From Rhodocyclaceae bacterium (GTDB taxonomy: Bacteria; Pseudomonadota; Gammaproteobacteria; Burkholderiales; Rhodocyclaceae), in the NCBI GenBank assembly GCA_019455325.1, contig JACFMQ010000006.1, positions 150,488 through 214,487 of the forward strand: DNA of 64,000 nt. The letters run 5' to 3'. The position numbers were made by a program, and so were the translations under genes. This document shows positions 8,617-16,348 of the stretch, in pieces. Within the stretch, counting starts at the first letter, position 1. Each line of letters opens with the position of its first letter. The notes beneath the pieces are model-generated. The model saw only the letters and a program-made list of their open reading frames with translations, had not been told where the DNA came from and ran no database searches.

Positions 8617-9447
8617 GTGTACCTGCAACACTTCGGCCTCAGCGAGTTCCCCTTCCGCATCACGCCGGACACCGGATTCGCCTTTTCCGCCCAGTCGCAT
8701 CAGGAGGCGCTCAACACGCTGCTCGTCGCGCTGCAGTGCGGCGAGGGCTTCGTCAAGATCACCGGCGAGGTCGGCACCGGCAAGACGCTGCTCTGCCGGC
8801 GCCTGCTGCAGACCCTCGGCGACGGCGGCGCGGTCACCGCCTACCTGCCGAATCCGTACCTGGACCCGGACACGCTGCTGCGCGCCCTGGCCGAGGAACT
8901 GCAGCTCGGCGACGCCGACGGCCTGGACCAGTTCCACCTGCTGAAGAGAATCAACCTCGGGCTGCTCGACCATGCCCGCCAGGGGCGGCGGGTCGTGCTC
9001 TGCATCGACGAGGCGCAGGCCATGCCGCTGCCGACGCTGGAGGCGCTGCGCCTGGTGTCGAACCTGGAGACCGAGAAGCGCAAGCTGTTGCAGATCGTCC
9101 TCTTCGGCCAGCCCGAGCTCGACGAGAAGCTTGCCGATCCCTCGGTGCGCCAGTTGCTGCAGCGGATCGGTTTCCATCACCGGCTGTCCGGCCTCGGCCG
9201 CGCGGAGGTGGCGCTCTATCTGCAGCACCGCCTGCGCGTTGCCGGCTACCGCGGCGAGCCGATGTTCAGCGACGGCGCCGTGCGCGCCCTGCGCCGCGCC
9301 TCGCGCGGCACGCCGCGGCTGATCAACATCCTCGCGCACAAGTCGCTGCTTTCCGCCTTCGGCGAAGGGCGTCAGTCGGTGCGCCGCCGCCACGTGCGCG
9401 GCGCGGCGCGCGATACCGAGGGCGCGGGCTCGCCCGGCTGGTGGTAG
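8617..9447 (+). CDS. mshM: MSHA biogenesis AAA ATPase MshM (ExeA-like)
   Basis: A 276-residue ATPase of the ExeA/GspA type. It starts MYLQHFGLSEFPFRITPD, the usual opening of this family, with Walker A GEVGTGKT at residues 50-57, Walker B VVLCIDEAQ at 126-134, and a C-terminal AAA lid ending RASRGTPRLINILAHK. ExeA-like proteins use ATP to help secretins pass or assemble at the cell wall. The start is GTG 8617, supported by the family N-terminus. It lies 12 bases after mshL and 13 before mshN. Confidence 0.88.
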   Translation: MYLQHFGLSEFPFRITPDTGFAFSAQSHQEALNTLLVALQCGEGFVKITGEVGTGKTLLCRRLLQTLGDGGAVTAYLPNPYLDPDTLLRALAEELQLGDADGLDQFHLLKRINLGLLDHARQGRRVVLCIDEAQAMPLPTLEALRLVSNLETEKRKLLQIVLFGQPELDEKLADPSVRQLLQRIGFHHRLSGLGRAEVALYLQHRLRVAGYRGEPMFSDGAVRALRRASRGTPRLINILAHKSLLSAFGEGRQSVRRRHVRGAARDTEGAGSPGWW

Positions 9448-9460
9448 AGAGAGACGCAAG

Positions 9461-10648
9461 ATGAGCCTGATCAACCAGATGCTGAAGGACCTCGACGCCA
9501 GGCACGCCGCCGAGGCCCGCAAGGGGCTGCACCGCGAGGTGCGCGCCCTGCCGGCGGCGCCTGCCGGCGGCGGCTGGCGTCGTCTTTTCGTGGGCGGCGC
9601 GGCGCTGCTTCTCGCTGCCGGCGGTGGCTGGCTGGCCTATGAGCGCTTCGGCTCAGGTTTCGATACGGCCGAGGCGTCGGCGCCGATCGCGGCGGCCGTG
9701 CCGGCGCCCGTCGCGCTGCCACCGGCCGGCGAAGGCGCGGAGGGCGCATCGGAAGCGCCGGGGCTGCCGCCTTCGGCCGCCGTTCCGGCCTGGCCGGCGC
9801 CGGCGGACATGCCGCCGCCTGTCGTACCCGCCGCGCCGGTCGTCCCTGCACCGGCCGTTTCGCCCCCCGCCCCGGCCGCGCCCGTGGCGGCTCCGTCTCC
9901 GCCGGCGCGAGTCGCAGAGCCGTCGCCTGCTCCGGCCGCCCCGGCAACGCCGGCCGTCGCGCCGGCTGCCCCGGGCGCGCAGCCGGCAGCACCGGCGGCT
10001 GTGCGCGCCCCCGCTGCGGCGCCGGCCTCGCCAGTTCCGGCACCGACGGCCGCCGGCGTCGTCGAGAAGCGGCCGCCGGCGAAGAGCGTGCGCGAGCAGG
10101 CCGATGCGGACCATCAACGCGCCGTCGCGCTGGTCACCGGCGGTCGTCCGGCGGAGGCGGTCGACCTCCTGCTCGACGTCCTGCGCCGGGATGGCGGCCA
10201 CGTGTCGTCGCGCCAACTGCTCGCCCGCCTGCTCGTCGATCTGGGGCGGCGCGACGAGGCGCTGGCGCTCCTCGTCGAGGGGCTTGCTGCGCAGCCGGGG
10301 CAGATCCAGTGGGCGATGAGCGCGGCGCGCCTGCTCGTCGATCGCGGCGACCCGGGGGCGGCGGCCGGCATCCTGCAGGGATCGCTGCCGTTCGCCTCGG
10401 CGAACGCCGACTATCTTGGCTTCGCCGGCTACCTCGCGCACCGCCTCGACCGTCATCAGGCGGCGGTCGAGCATTACCGTGCGGCGGCCCGCATCGCGCC
10501 CGGCGACGGCCGCTGGTGGCTCGGCCTCGGGCTTGCGCTGGAGGCCGGGCAGCACGCCGCCGAGGCGCGCGAAGCCTTTCTGCGCGCGCGCCAGAGCGGC
10601 TCGCTGAACGCCGATCTGGCCGCGCTCGTTGATCAGAAGCTGCGCTGA
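9461..10648 (+). CDS. mshN: MSHA biogenesis TPR protein MshN
   Basis: A 395-residue protein with N-terminal MSLINQMLKDLDARHA, a signature of MshN and ExeB-like partners. A membrane helix follows (about residues 45-63, LFVGGAALLLAAGGGWLAYERF), then an Ala/Pro-rich periplasmic linker of roughly 130 residues (about 70-200), and a C-terminal set of TPR-like helices (from about 210). It is the last gene of the pilus operon on this strand. The low-complexity linker produces long spurious reading frames on the other strand. The gene has a purine-rich ribosome site (GAGAGAGACGCAAG), and a large inverted repeat lies just downstream. Confidence 0.85.
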   Translation: MSLINQMLKDLDARHAAEARKGLHREVRALPAAPAGGGWRRLFVGGAALLLAAGGGWLAYERFGSGFDTAEASAPIAAAVPAPVALPPAGEGAEGASEAPGLPPSAAVPAWPAPADMPPPVVPAAPVVPAPAVSPPAPAAPVAAPSPPARVAEPSPAPAAPATPAVAPAAPGAQPAAPAAVRAPAAAPASPVPAPTAAGVVEKRPPAKSVREQADADHQRAVALVTGGRPAEAVDLLLDVLRRDGGHVSSRQLLARLLVDLGRRDEALALLVEGLAAQPGQIQWAMSAARLLVDRGDPGAAAGILQGSLPFASANADYLGFAGYLAHRLDRHQAAVEHYRAAARIAPGDGRWWLGLGLALEAGQHAAEAREAFLRARQSGSLNADLAALVDQKLR

Positions 10649-10657
10649 GGAGGGTGG

Positions 10658-10791
10658 AACGTCCACCGCAGAGACGCAGAGGCGCAGAGATTCGCAGAGG
10701 AAACCAAAGCAGGAATGGCTCACCCGATGGGTCTTCCGTTTCTGATTTTCTCTGCGTCCCTCTGCGCCTCTGCGTCTCTGCGGTGGACGTT
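10658..10791. repeat. Long inverted repeat of CGCAGAG-type (dispersed dyad)
   Basis: Two arms of about 46 bases (10658-10703 and 10746-10791) are near-perfect reverse complements around a 42-base spacer. Each arm is built from short CGCAGAG-like units (CCGCAGAGACGCAGAGGCGC at its core). The element fills the space between the convergent mshN and comF stop codons. It is not followed by a clean T-run, but its very stable stem could stop transcription from both sides. Purine-rich dyads like this are found dispersed in many high-GC proteobacterial genomes. Whether it is repeated elsewhere in this genome cannot be seen here. Confidence 0.8.
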
Positions 10792-10806
10792 AGCCTTTTC
10801 CCTATT

Positions 10807-11517
10807 TCAATCAAGCAACGTGCGCGCGACGACGGCAACGCTGACGCGCCCGGCGCCGTGCCGCTTCAGCGTGCGCGCGCACTCGTCGGCGCTGGCGCCG
10901 GTGGTGGCGACGTCGTCGACGAGCAGCAGGTGGCGATCGGCGAAATCGCCGGCGCAGGAAAACGCGTTGCGCAGGTTGCGGCGGCGTTCGTTCGGGCTCA
11001 ACCCTTCCTGCGGCGACGTCCGCTTCGCGCGGACGCAGGCATGGGCGGCGACCGGCACGCCGAGCCCGCGCGACAGCGCGCGGGTGATCTCCATCGCCTG
11101 GTTGAAGCCGCGTTCGGCGAGGCGGGCCGGGTGCAGCGGCATCGGCACGATCAGGTCGGCGTCGAGGCCGCGGCAGGCGTCCGCCAGCGCCGCGCCGAAG
11201 TGAGCGGCGACGGCCAGCTCGCTGCCGTATTTCAGCCGCTGGATCAGGCCGTCGATGGGAAAGGCGTAGGGGTGCAGCGCCAGCAGCGCGTCGAAGTGCG
11301 GCGGCTGTCGCTGGCAGCGGCCGCAGACGGCGCCGCCCGCGGCCGGCTGCGCGCAGCGCGGGCAACGCGCCGGCGGCAGTTGCGGCAGGCCGGCGGCGCA
11401 CGCCGCGCAGAGCAGGTCGCCGCCGGCGGGCGCCAGGCAGAGCAGGCAGTCCTGCGGCAGCAGGGCGTCGAGCAGCCGGCGTCGGAGCGTGGCGACCTTT
11501 TCCGCTAGAATTGACAT
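10807..11517 (-). CDS. comF: ComF family phosphoribosyltransferase-like protein
   Basis: A 236-residue ComF/GntX-type protein. The N-terminal zinc-ribbon-like region has CxxC pairs (CLLC, CAAC, CPRC, CGRC) within residues 24-70. The C-terminal type I phosphoribosyltransferase-like domain carries the PRPP motif LLLVDDVATTGAS. It also has the ComF patterns IQRLKYG and RGFNQA. ComF proteins take part in DNA uptake in competent bacteria; enzymatic activity is generally unproven. It lies alone between the MSHA operon (convergent) and bioB (divergent), an arrangement common in proteobacteria where comF/gntX sits next to bio genes. Confidence 0.9.
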   Translation of the reverse strand: MSILAEKVATLRRRLLDALLPQDCLLCLAPAGGDLLCAACAAGLPQLPPARCPRCAQPAAGGAVCGRCQRQPPHFDALLALHPYAFPIDGLIQRLKYGSELAVAAHFGAALADACRGLDADLIVPMPLHPARLAERGFNQAMEITRALSRGLGVPVAAHACVRAKRTSPQEGLSPNERRRNLRNAFSCAGDFADRHLLLVDDVATTGASADECARTLKRHGAGRVSVAVVARTLLD

Positions 11518-11653
11518 TTATATTGGCTTCGGCAATTATTCATAATTATGGGCCGTACCCGTTGGTACGGAAACGGCTGCGCTGCGCAGCCCCGAATTCG
11601 CATATCCGCTTTCTTCTCCGGCCGTCGCGCCCCGTTTTTCTTCAGGTGATTCC

Positions 11654-12637
11654 ATGAATGCCATTCCCCAGCCGCTGCCGGCGTCTCTTTCCGCTCCTGC
11701 CGCCGACCGCTGGACTGTCGCCGAGGTCGAGGCGCTGTTCGAACTGCCGTTCATGGATCTGGTCTGGCGCGCGCAGCAGGTGCATCGCCAGCATTTCGAT
11801 GCCAATGCCATTCAACGCTCGACGCTGCTTTCGGTCAAGACCGGCGGCTGCTCGGAGGACTGCGGCTACTGCTCGCAGTCGGCGCGGCACAAGGCCGCCG
11901 AACTCGAGCGCGAGAAGCTGATGCCGGTCGAGGACGTGGTCGCCGCCGCCAGGGCGGCGAAGGACAAGGGCGCTTCGCGCTTCTGCATGGGCGCGGCCTG
12001 GCGCGGGCCGAAGGACAAGGATCTGGAGCCGGTGCTGGAGATGATCCGCGAGGTGAAGGCGCTCGGCCTGCAGACCTGCGTCACGCTCGGCATGCTCAAG
12101 GAAGGCCAGGCCGAGAAGCTGGCCGAGGCCGGCCTCGACTACTACAACCACAACCTCGACACCGCCGCCGAGTTCTACGGCCAGGTGATCTCCACGCATA
12201 CGCAGCAGGACCGCATCGACACCATCGGCGAGGTCCGCAAGGCCGGCATCAACGTCTGCTCCGGCGGCATCGTCGGCATGGGCGAGTCGCGCCGGAACCG
12301 CGCCGCGCTGATCGTGCAGCTCGCCAACCTGAGCCCGGCGCCGGAGTCGGTGCCGATCAACAACCTGGTCGCCATTCCCGGCACGCCGATGGCCAACGTG
12401 AAGGGCGTCGACAATTTCGAGTTCGTGCGCACCATCGCCGCCGCGCGCATCACCATGCCGACTTCCTTCGTCCGCCTCTCCGCCGGCCGCGAAGAGATGA
12501 GCGAGGAGATGCAGGCGCTGTGCTTCCTCGCCGGCGCCAACTCGATGTTCTACGGCGACAAGCTGCTGACCACCGGCAACCCGGACGTGAGCCGGGACGA
12601 GGCGCTGTTCGGGAAGCTCGGTCTGCGCGCCATCTGA
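11654..12637 (+). CDS. bioB: Biotin synthase
   Basis: A 327-residue radical-SAM enzyme that inserts sulfur into dethiobiotin, the last step of biotin synthesis. The SAM [4Fe-4S] motif is Cys66-x3-Cys70-x2-Cys73 ([12 protein letters not shown]). The YYNHNLDT stretch and the conserved RLSAGR motif near the C-terminus are characteristic of BioB. Length is normal. It begins with a good ribosome site (TTCAGGTGATTCC) and is followed 5 bases later by bioC, so the two form a small biotin unit. The other bio genes (F, A, D) are not in this window. Confidence 0.96.
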   Translation: MNAIPQPLPASLSAPAADRWTVAEVEALFELPFMDLVWRAQQVHRQHFDANAIQRSTLLSVKTGGCSEDCGYCSQSARHKAAELEREKLMPVEDVVAAARAAKDKGASRFCMGAAWRGPKDKDLEPVLEMIREVKALGLQTCVTLGMLKEGQAEKLAEAGLDYYNHNLDTAAEFYGQVISTHTQQDRIDTIGEVRKAGINVCSGGIVGMGESRRNRAALIVQLANLSPAPESVPINNLVAIPGTPMANVKGVDNFEFVRTIAAARITMPTSFVRLSAGREEMSEEMQALCFLAGANSMFYGDKLLTTGNPDVSRDEALFGKLGLRAI

Positions 12638-12642
12638 CGCGC

Positions 12643-13539
12643 ATGGCCGCCGCGCCCGACCCCGCCCGCTTCGTCGACGCGCGCCAGGTGCGGCGCAACT
12701 TCTCCCGCGCCGCCGCCGGCTACGATGCGGCGGCCTTCCTCGCGCGCGAGGTCGACCGGCGCATGCTCGAACGGCTCGACTACGTGCGCATCGCGCCGAA
12801 GCGCATCCTCGACCTCGGCTGCAGCACCGGCGCCAGCCTGACCGCGCTGCGCGAACGCTACCGCGACGCCCGCCTCGTCGGCGCCGACTTCACGCTGCCC
12901 ATGCTGCAGGCCGCGCGCCGCGAGAAGACCTTCCTGTCGCGGCTGATGCCCTTCCTCAAGCCGCAGGCCGCAGCCTTCGTCGCCGCCGACGCCGAGCGTC
13001 TGCCGCTGGCGCACGGCAGCCTCGGCCTGATCTGGTCGAACCTGCTGCTGCACTGGCTCGACGAGCCGCGCCCGGCCTTCCGCGAGGCACTGCGTACGCT
13101 GGAAGTCGGCGGCCTGTTCATGTTTTCGACCTTCGGCCCGGATACGCTGCGCGAGCTTGCCGCCGCCTTCGGCGACGGCGACGCGCACCGGCAGCGCTTC
13201 ACCGACATGCACGACCTCGGCGACATGCTCGTCGAGTGCGGCTTCGCCGATCCGGTGATGGACATGGAGGTGCTGACGCTGACCTATGCCAGCGTCGACG
13301 ACCTGGTGCGCGAGCTGCGCGTCGCCGGCGAAGGCTGCGCCATGACCGGGCGACGCAAGGGGCTGGCCGGCCGCGGCGTCTGGCAGCGCGTGCGCGCGGC
13401 GCTGGCGCGGCTGGCGCAGGATGGCCGCATTCCGGCGACCTTCGAGGTGGTCTACGGGCACGCCTGGAAGGGCGAACCGAAGCAGACCGCCGACGGCCGC
13501 GCCATCGTCCGCTTCGAGCCGCGGAAGAAGCCGGCGTGA
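12643..13539 (+). CDS. bioC: Malonyl-ACP O-methyltransferase BioC
   Basis: A 298-residue class I SAM-dependent methyltransferase. Motif I is ILDLGCSTG (about residues 47-55), post-motif region LVGADFTLPMLQAAR, and SNLLLHWLDEP. The N-terminal RRNFSRAAAGYDAAAFL is a BioC hallmark. BioC methylates malonyl-ACP to start pimelate synthesis for biotin. ATG 12643 lies five bases after the bioB stop. The frame is open upstream through bioB but the conserved N-terminus begins here. The stop overlaps the GTG of a small downstream gene. Confidence 0.92.
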   Translation: MAAAPDPARFVDARQVRRNFSRAAAGYDAAAFLAREVDRRMLERLDYVRIAPKRILDLGCSTGASLTALRERYRDARLVGADFTLPMLQAARREKTFLSRLMPFLKPQAAAFVAADAERLPLAHGSLGLIWSNLLLHWLDEPRPAFREALRTLEVGGLFMFSTFGPDTLRELAAAFGDGDAHRQRFTDMHDLGDMLVECGFADPVMDMEVLTLTYASVDDLVRELRVAGEGCAMTGRRKGLAGRGVWQRVRAALARLAQDGRIPATFEVVYGHAWKGEPKQTADGRAIVRFEPRKKPA

Positions 13540-13697
13540 AGCGCGCGAAGCGGCTGAAGCCGCGCAATCCGCTGGCCGTGCAGCCGCTGTTGCAAAAGGG
13601 CGGCGCGCACGAGCGCAAGGACGAAAAGAAAGAGTCGCGCGCCCGCGCCGAGGCGCGGCTGCGGCGCCGCCTGCGCGAAGACGAAGCTACTTCCTGA
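13536..13697 (+). CDS. Small basic protein downstream of bioC
   Basis: A predicted 53-residue protein starting at GTG 13536, which overlaps the bioC stop in a GTGA arrangement typical of translational coupling. It is strongly basic: the first 20 residues include KRAKRLKPRNPL, followed by LLQKGGAHERKDEKKESRAR and an Arg/Glu-rich helix. The KPRNPL...KGGAH pattern resembles short uncharacterised proteins seen in betaproteobacteria, possibly nucleic-acid or ribosome associated. Its function is unknown. The end overlaps the convergent msrQ by 11 bases. Confidence 0.6.
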   Translation: MKRAKRLKPRNPLAVQPLLQKGGAHERKDEKKESRARAEARLRRRLREDEATS

Positions 13698-14343
13698 AGA
13701 AACGGATCGGCTGCACCTTCGGCGGCGTCGGCCACGGCCGATGGCGGCGGATGCGGTCCTGCGCGCGCCAGCCGAGCAGCAGCGCGAGCAGCGTCGCGTA
13801 GAGGATCGGCCAGAGCAGCGCCTCCGCCAGCCAGAGATAATGCAGCGCGGCGAGGATGCCGGCGGCGTAGACGCTGCGGTGCAGCGCCTGCCAGCGCCTG
13901 CCGCCGAGCGCGCGGATGGCGCCCTGGTGCGAGGTCAGCGCCAGCGGCAGCATGATCGCCCAGGCGGCGAAGCCGACGGCGGTGAACGGACGCTTGAGGA
14001 CGTCGCGGGCGATGGCGTCGACGTCGAAGGCGTGGTCGAAGCCGATGAAGACGAGGAAGTGCAGCGTGCCGTAGAAGAAGGCGTAGAGGCCGAGCATGCG
14101 GCGCAAGCGGAGCAGCCAGTGCAGGCCGGTGATACTGCGCAGCGGCGTCACCGCCAGCGTCAGCAGCAGGAAGTTCAAGGTCCACGCGCCGGTGCGGCGC
14201 TGCAGCGCCTCGACCGGGTCCGGGCCGAGGCCGTCGAAGGCGAGATCCCAGACGAGGTGCGCGGCCGGCGCCAGCGCGGCGACGAAGAGCGCCACCTTGA
14301 CGGCGGCGAGCCGGCGGTCGGTGAGCGTTGGCGGCGTTCGCAT
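13687..14343 (-). CDS. msrQ: MsrQ heme-binding membrane subunit of methionine sulfoxide reductase
   Basis: A 218-residue integral membrane protein of the MsrQ (YedZ) / ferric-reductase-like family. Six hydrophobic segments begin at AAVKVALFVAALAPAAHLVW. Heme-ligand candidates are in GLYAFFYGTLHFLVFIGFDHAF and RWQALHRSVYAAGILAALHYLW, both typical of the family. MsrQ passes quinol electrons to the periplasmic molybdoenzyme MsrP, which repairs oxidised methionines. ATG 14343 is preceded by the last codons of what looks like an msrP reading frame, but no intact msrP is adjacent, so the partner is missing locally. Confidence 0.9.
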   Translation of the reverse strand: MRTPPTLTDRRLAAVKVALFVAALAPAAHLVWDLAFDGLGPDPVEALQRRTGAWTLNFLLLTLAVTPLRSITGLHWLLRLRRMLGLYAFFYGTLHFLVFIGFDHAFDVDAIARDVLKRPFTAVGFAAWAIMLPLALTSHQGAIRALGGRRWQALHRSVYAAGILAALHYLWLAEALLWPILYATLLALLLGWRAQDRIRRHRPWPTPPKVQPIRFFRK

Positions 14344-14421
14344 CAGAAGAGCCTCTTCAGGTCCATGCCGGCGTAGCCGTTGCCGGGCGGTCGGCAGTCG
14401 GCCGAATCCGCCGGGCACGCA
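14344..14421 (-). pseudogene. Possible msrP remnant (last codons only)
   Basis: On the minus strand directly before msrQ, a frame different from msrQ reads GNGYAGMDLKRLF followed by a TGA that overlaps the msrQ ATG (TGATG). The ending YAGMDLK-x-x-F strongly resembles the extreme C-terminus of MsrP, which normally precedes msrQ in an operon. Only about 13-15 codons are recognisable before the CBS-domain gene stop. This suggests that most of msrP has been deleted. The match is short, so a chance resemblance cannot be excluded. Confidence 0.45.
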
Positions 14422-14853
14422 TCAACCGGCGATGTAGTGCTTCAACTGCTCGATGATGAACTGCTGCTCGCTGATCGTTTCCTTGACCAGGTCGCCGATC
14501 GAGACGATGCCGGCGATCTGCTGGTTGTCGTCGAGCACCGGCAGATGGCGGAAGTGGCCCTCGGTCATCAGCGCCATGCATTCTGCGACGGTGTTTTCCG
14601 GCGTCGCGTACATCACCTTGTCGGTCATGATCTCCTCGACGCGGGTGTCCTTCGACGCCTTGCCGACGAGGATCACCTTGCGCGCGTAGTCGCGCTCGGA
14701 AAAGATGCCGACGAGACGCTCGCCGTCGAGGACGAGCACGGCGCCGACGCGGTTGTCGGCCATCACCTTCAGCGCGTGGAACACGGTGTCCTTCGGCGCC
14801 ACGGCGGCCAGCGGCTGCGGCTTGCCGGCGAGGAGTTGTCTGAGCGTTTTCAT
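14422..14853 (-). CDS. CBS-domain protein
   Basis: A 143-residue protein made of two tandem CBS motifs forming a Bateman module. The first covers about residues 8-66 (DTVFHALKVMADNRVGAVLVLDGERLVGIFSERD), the second 72-132 (IMTDKVMYATPENTVAECMALMTEGHFRHLPVLDDNQQIAGIVSIGDL). No other domain is present. Stand-alone CBS proteins usually sense adenosine nucleotides and regulate a partner, which cannot be identified here. A clear ribosome site (AAGGAGG) precedes the ATG. It is bounded by the msrQ/msrP remnant on one side and a truncated transposase on the other. Confidence 0.88.
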   Translation of the reverse strand: MKTLRQLLAGKPQPLAAVAPKDTVFHALKVMADNRVGAVLVLDGERLVGIFSERDYARKVILVGKASKDTRVEEIMTDKVMYATPENTVAECMALMTEGHFRHLPVLDDNQQIAGIVSIGDLVKETISEQQFIIEQLKHYIAG

Positions 14854-14871
14854 TGTTTACCTCCTTGGGGT

Positions 14872-15423
14872 CTATGCAGGGGTGCTGCGGGTATGTCCTG
14901 AACCGGCAGTTCGTAGGCGATCGCCCGGGTTTGGTCCCGGCGCCTGAAGCCAGCGCCTCTCGTTGACGAGAAGCGGGTCGGTGGATGGCTTGAAGGTTTC
15001 CTGGCGATGGGGCCGCAGACCGAAAGCGCGCCAGATGCGGCTGACCGCGGTTTGCGACAGCCCGGTTTCGCGCGCCATGCTCCGCGTGCTCCAGCGGGTC
15101 GCATTTTTCGGCGCCGTTTCGAGCGTCTTCTCAATGAGCGCATCGATGCGCGCATCGTCTATCGTACGGGGCGCTCCAGGACGGGGCGCGTCGCGCAGGC
15201 CATCGAGCCGGGCCGTGGCGAAGCGGTTGCGCCATTTCGAGACGGTTTGCGGGCTTACCGAAACCTGCCGGGCGACCCGCTTGCTGTCGATTCCCGTGGC
15301 GCATTCGAGAATGATGCGGGCGCGGAGCGCCAATGCCCGGGCTGTCTTGCGCCGATGTCCCCATGCTTCGAGCTGCTCGCGCTCGGCAGCATTCAGCACG
15401 ATTTCCGCGTTCGGTCTGCCCAT
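14872..15423 (-). pseudogene. IS630-family transposase, truncated (N-terminal HTH part only)
   Basis: The first 150 residues match the N-terminal part of IS630-type transposases: MGRPNAEIVL start, a Homeodomain-like/winged helix region (VSPQTVSKWRNRFATARLDGL, then RPGAPRTIDD) and WSTRSMARETGLSQTAVSRIWRAFGLRPHR. After FKPSTDPL the normal sequence, leading into the DDE catalytic domain, is replaced by unrelated text and a stop. The catalytic Asp and Glu residues are absent, so it cannot transpose by itself. A GGAGG ribosome site precedes the ATG, and a small palindrome (15434-15453) lies just upstream. The break is near base 14970. No terminal repeats could be defined. Confidence 0.82.
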
Positions 15424-15433
15424 CCCATCCTCC

Positions 15434-15453
15434 GGTATCGGACATACGATACC
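15434..15453. repeat. Palindrome upstream of the IS630 remnant
   Basis: GGTATCG (15434-15440) and CGATACC (15447-15453) form a 7-base inverted repeat around a six-base spacer, immediately upstream of the transposase ATG on the minus strand. It could be part of the element's terminal sequence or a promoter-proximal regulatory site. It is too short to decide. Confidence 0.35.
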
Positions 15454-15509
15454 TCAGACAGGGGGCAAACTTCATTGTTCAATTAATTTATGACTCACAA
15501 CGATAAGGA

Positions 15510-15548
15510 AAACCCTGCATGAAAGCGGCCCCGCCGGGAGGCATGCAG
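15510..15548 (-). terminator. Possible terminator downstream of rpe
   Basis: Inverted repeat CTGCATG (15515-15521) / CATGCAG (15542-15548), with an additional GC-rich pairing GCGGC/GCCG inside. On the minus strand the hairpin is followed by GGTTTTCC, a weak T-tract. It lies just after the rpe stop, so it may end rpe transcription. Confidence 0.4.
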
Positions 15549-15562
15549 CGGGTGGCGCGTCG

Positions 15563-16273
15563 TCAGTCGGGCCGCGCCTCTTCGAGCGCCGAGCGCAGGG
15601 TCCGGATGATCGTGTCGTAGCGGTGCGGGTCGTCGTCGCGGCCGGCGCCGAACACGGCCGAGCCGGCGACGAAGGCGTCGACGCCGGCGCGGGCGATTTC
15701 CGCGACGTTGGCCGGGTTGACCCCGCCGTCGATTTCCAGCCGGATGCATCGCCCGCTCTCCCGCGCGTAGGCGTCGATCTTCGCGCGCGCGGCGCGTGCC
15801 TTGGCGAGCGCCGACGCGATGAACTTCTGGCCGCCGAAACCGGGATTGACGCCCATCAGCAGCACCACGTCGAGCTTGTCCATCACGTGGTCCAGCCAGT
15901 CGAGCGGCGTCGCCGGGTTGAAGACCAGGCCGGCCCGGCAGCCGCCCTCGCGGATCAGCGCCAGGCTGCGGTCGACGTGATCGGACGCCTCGGGATGAAA
16001 GGTGACGATGTCGGCGCCGGCCTTGATGAAATCGGGAATGATGCGGTCGACCGGCCTGACCATCAGGTGCACGTCGATCGGCACCGTCGTGTACAGCCGG
16101 ATCGCCGCGCAGACCTGCGGGCCCATGGTCAGGTTGGGCACGTAGTGGTTGTCCATGACGTCGAAGTGGATCCAGTCGGCGCCGGCGGCGGCGACATTCG
16201 CCACCTCTTCGCCCAGCCTGGCGAAATCGGCCGACAGGAGGCTCGGGGCGAGGATGAAATCGGGATCGGGCAT
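15563..16273 (-). CDS. rpe: Ribulose-phosphate 3-epimerase
   Basis: A 236-residue TIM-barrel epimerase interconverting ribulose 5-phosphate and xylulose 5-phosphate, used in the Calvin cycle and pentose phosphate pathway. The conserved opening is [18 protein letters not shown], followed by [20 protein letters not shown] with metal/active-site Asp, [16 protein letters not shown] and [11 protein letters not shown] 16273 has GAGGAAA upstream; an in-frame earlier start would add 14 residues without similarity. A strong terminator separates it from the upstream fba, so it may have its own promoter despite lying in line with the cbb genes. Confidence 0.95.
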   Translation of the reverse strand: MPDPDFILAPSLLSADFARLGEEVANVAAAGADWIHFDVMDNHYVPNLTMGPQVCAAIRLYTTVPIDVHLMVRPVDRIIPDFIKAGADIVTFHPEASDHVDRSLALIREGGCRAGLVFNPATPLDWLDHVMDKLDVVLLMGVNPGFGGQKFIASALAKARAARAKIDAYARESGRCIRLEIDGGVNPANVAEIARAGVDAFVAGSAVFGAGRDDDPHRYDTIIRTLRSALEEARPD

Positions 16274-16288
16274 GGCAGTTTCCTCGGC

Positions 16289-16313
16289 AAAAAAAGACCC
16301 CGCGAACGGGGCC
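16289..16313 (-). terminator. Rho-independent terminator after fba
   Basis: On the minus strand the stem CCCCG/CGGGG with a four-base loop (16298-16311, extended by flanking GG/CC pairing) is followed directly by seven T residues (16295-16289). It lies between the fba stop and the rpe ribosome site and should end the fbp-prk-tkt-gap-fba transcript. Confidence 0.85.
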
Positions 16314-16348
16314 AAAGACGACGCAGGGTCGCGCGGAGTACAGCAAAA

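Noticed and set aside
6070-9522. Very long minus-strand reading frame (1150 codons) opposite mshJ-mshM
   Set aside because: It is antisense to five well-supported pilus genes. Its translation is Arg/Ala/His-rich low-complexity text, as expected from GC-rich codon bias.
11511-11546. TTGACA plus AT-rich stretch as a bioB promoter
   Set aside because: The -35-like hexamer is present, but no good -10 lies 16-18 bases away. The hexamer also overlaps the comF start codon. A promoter is likely nearby but I cannot place it.
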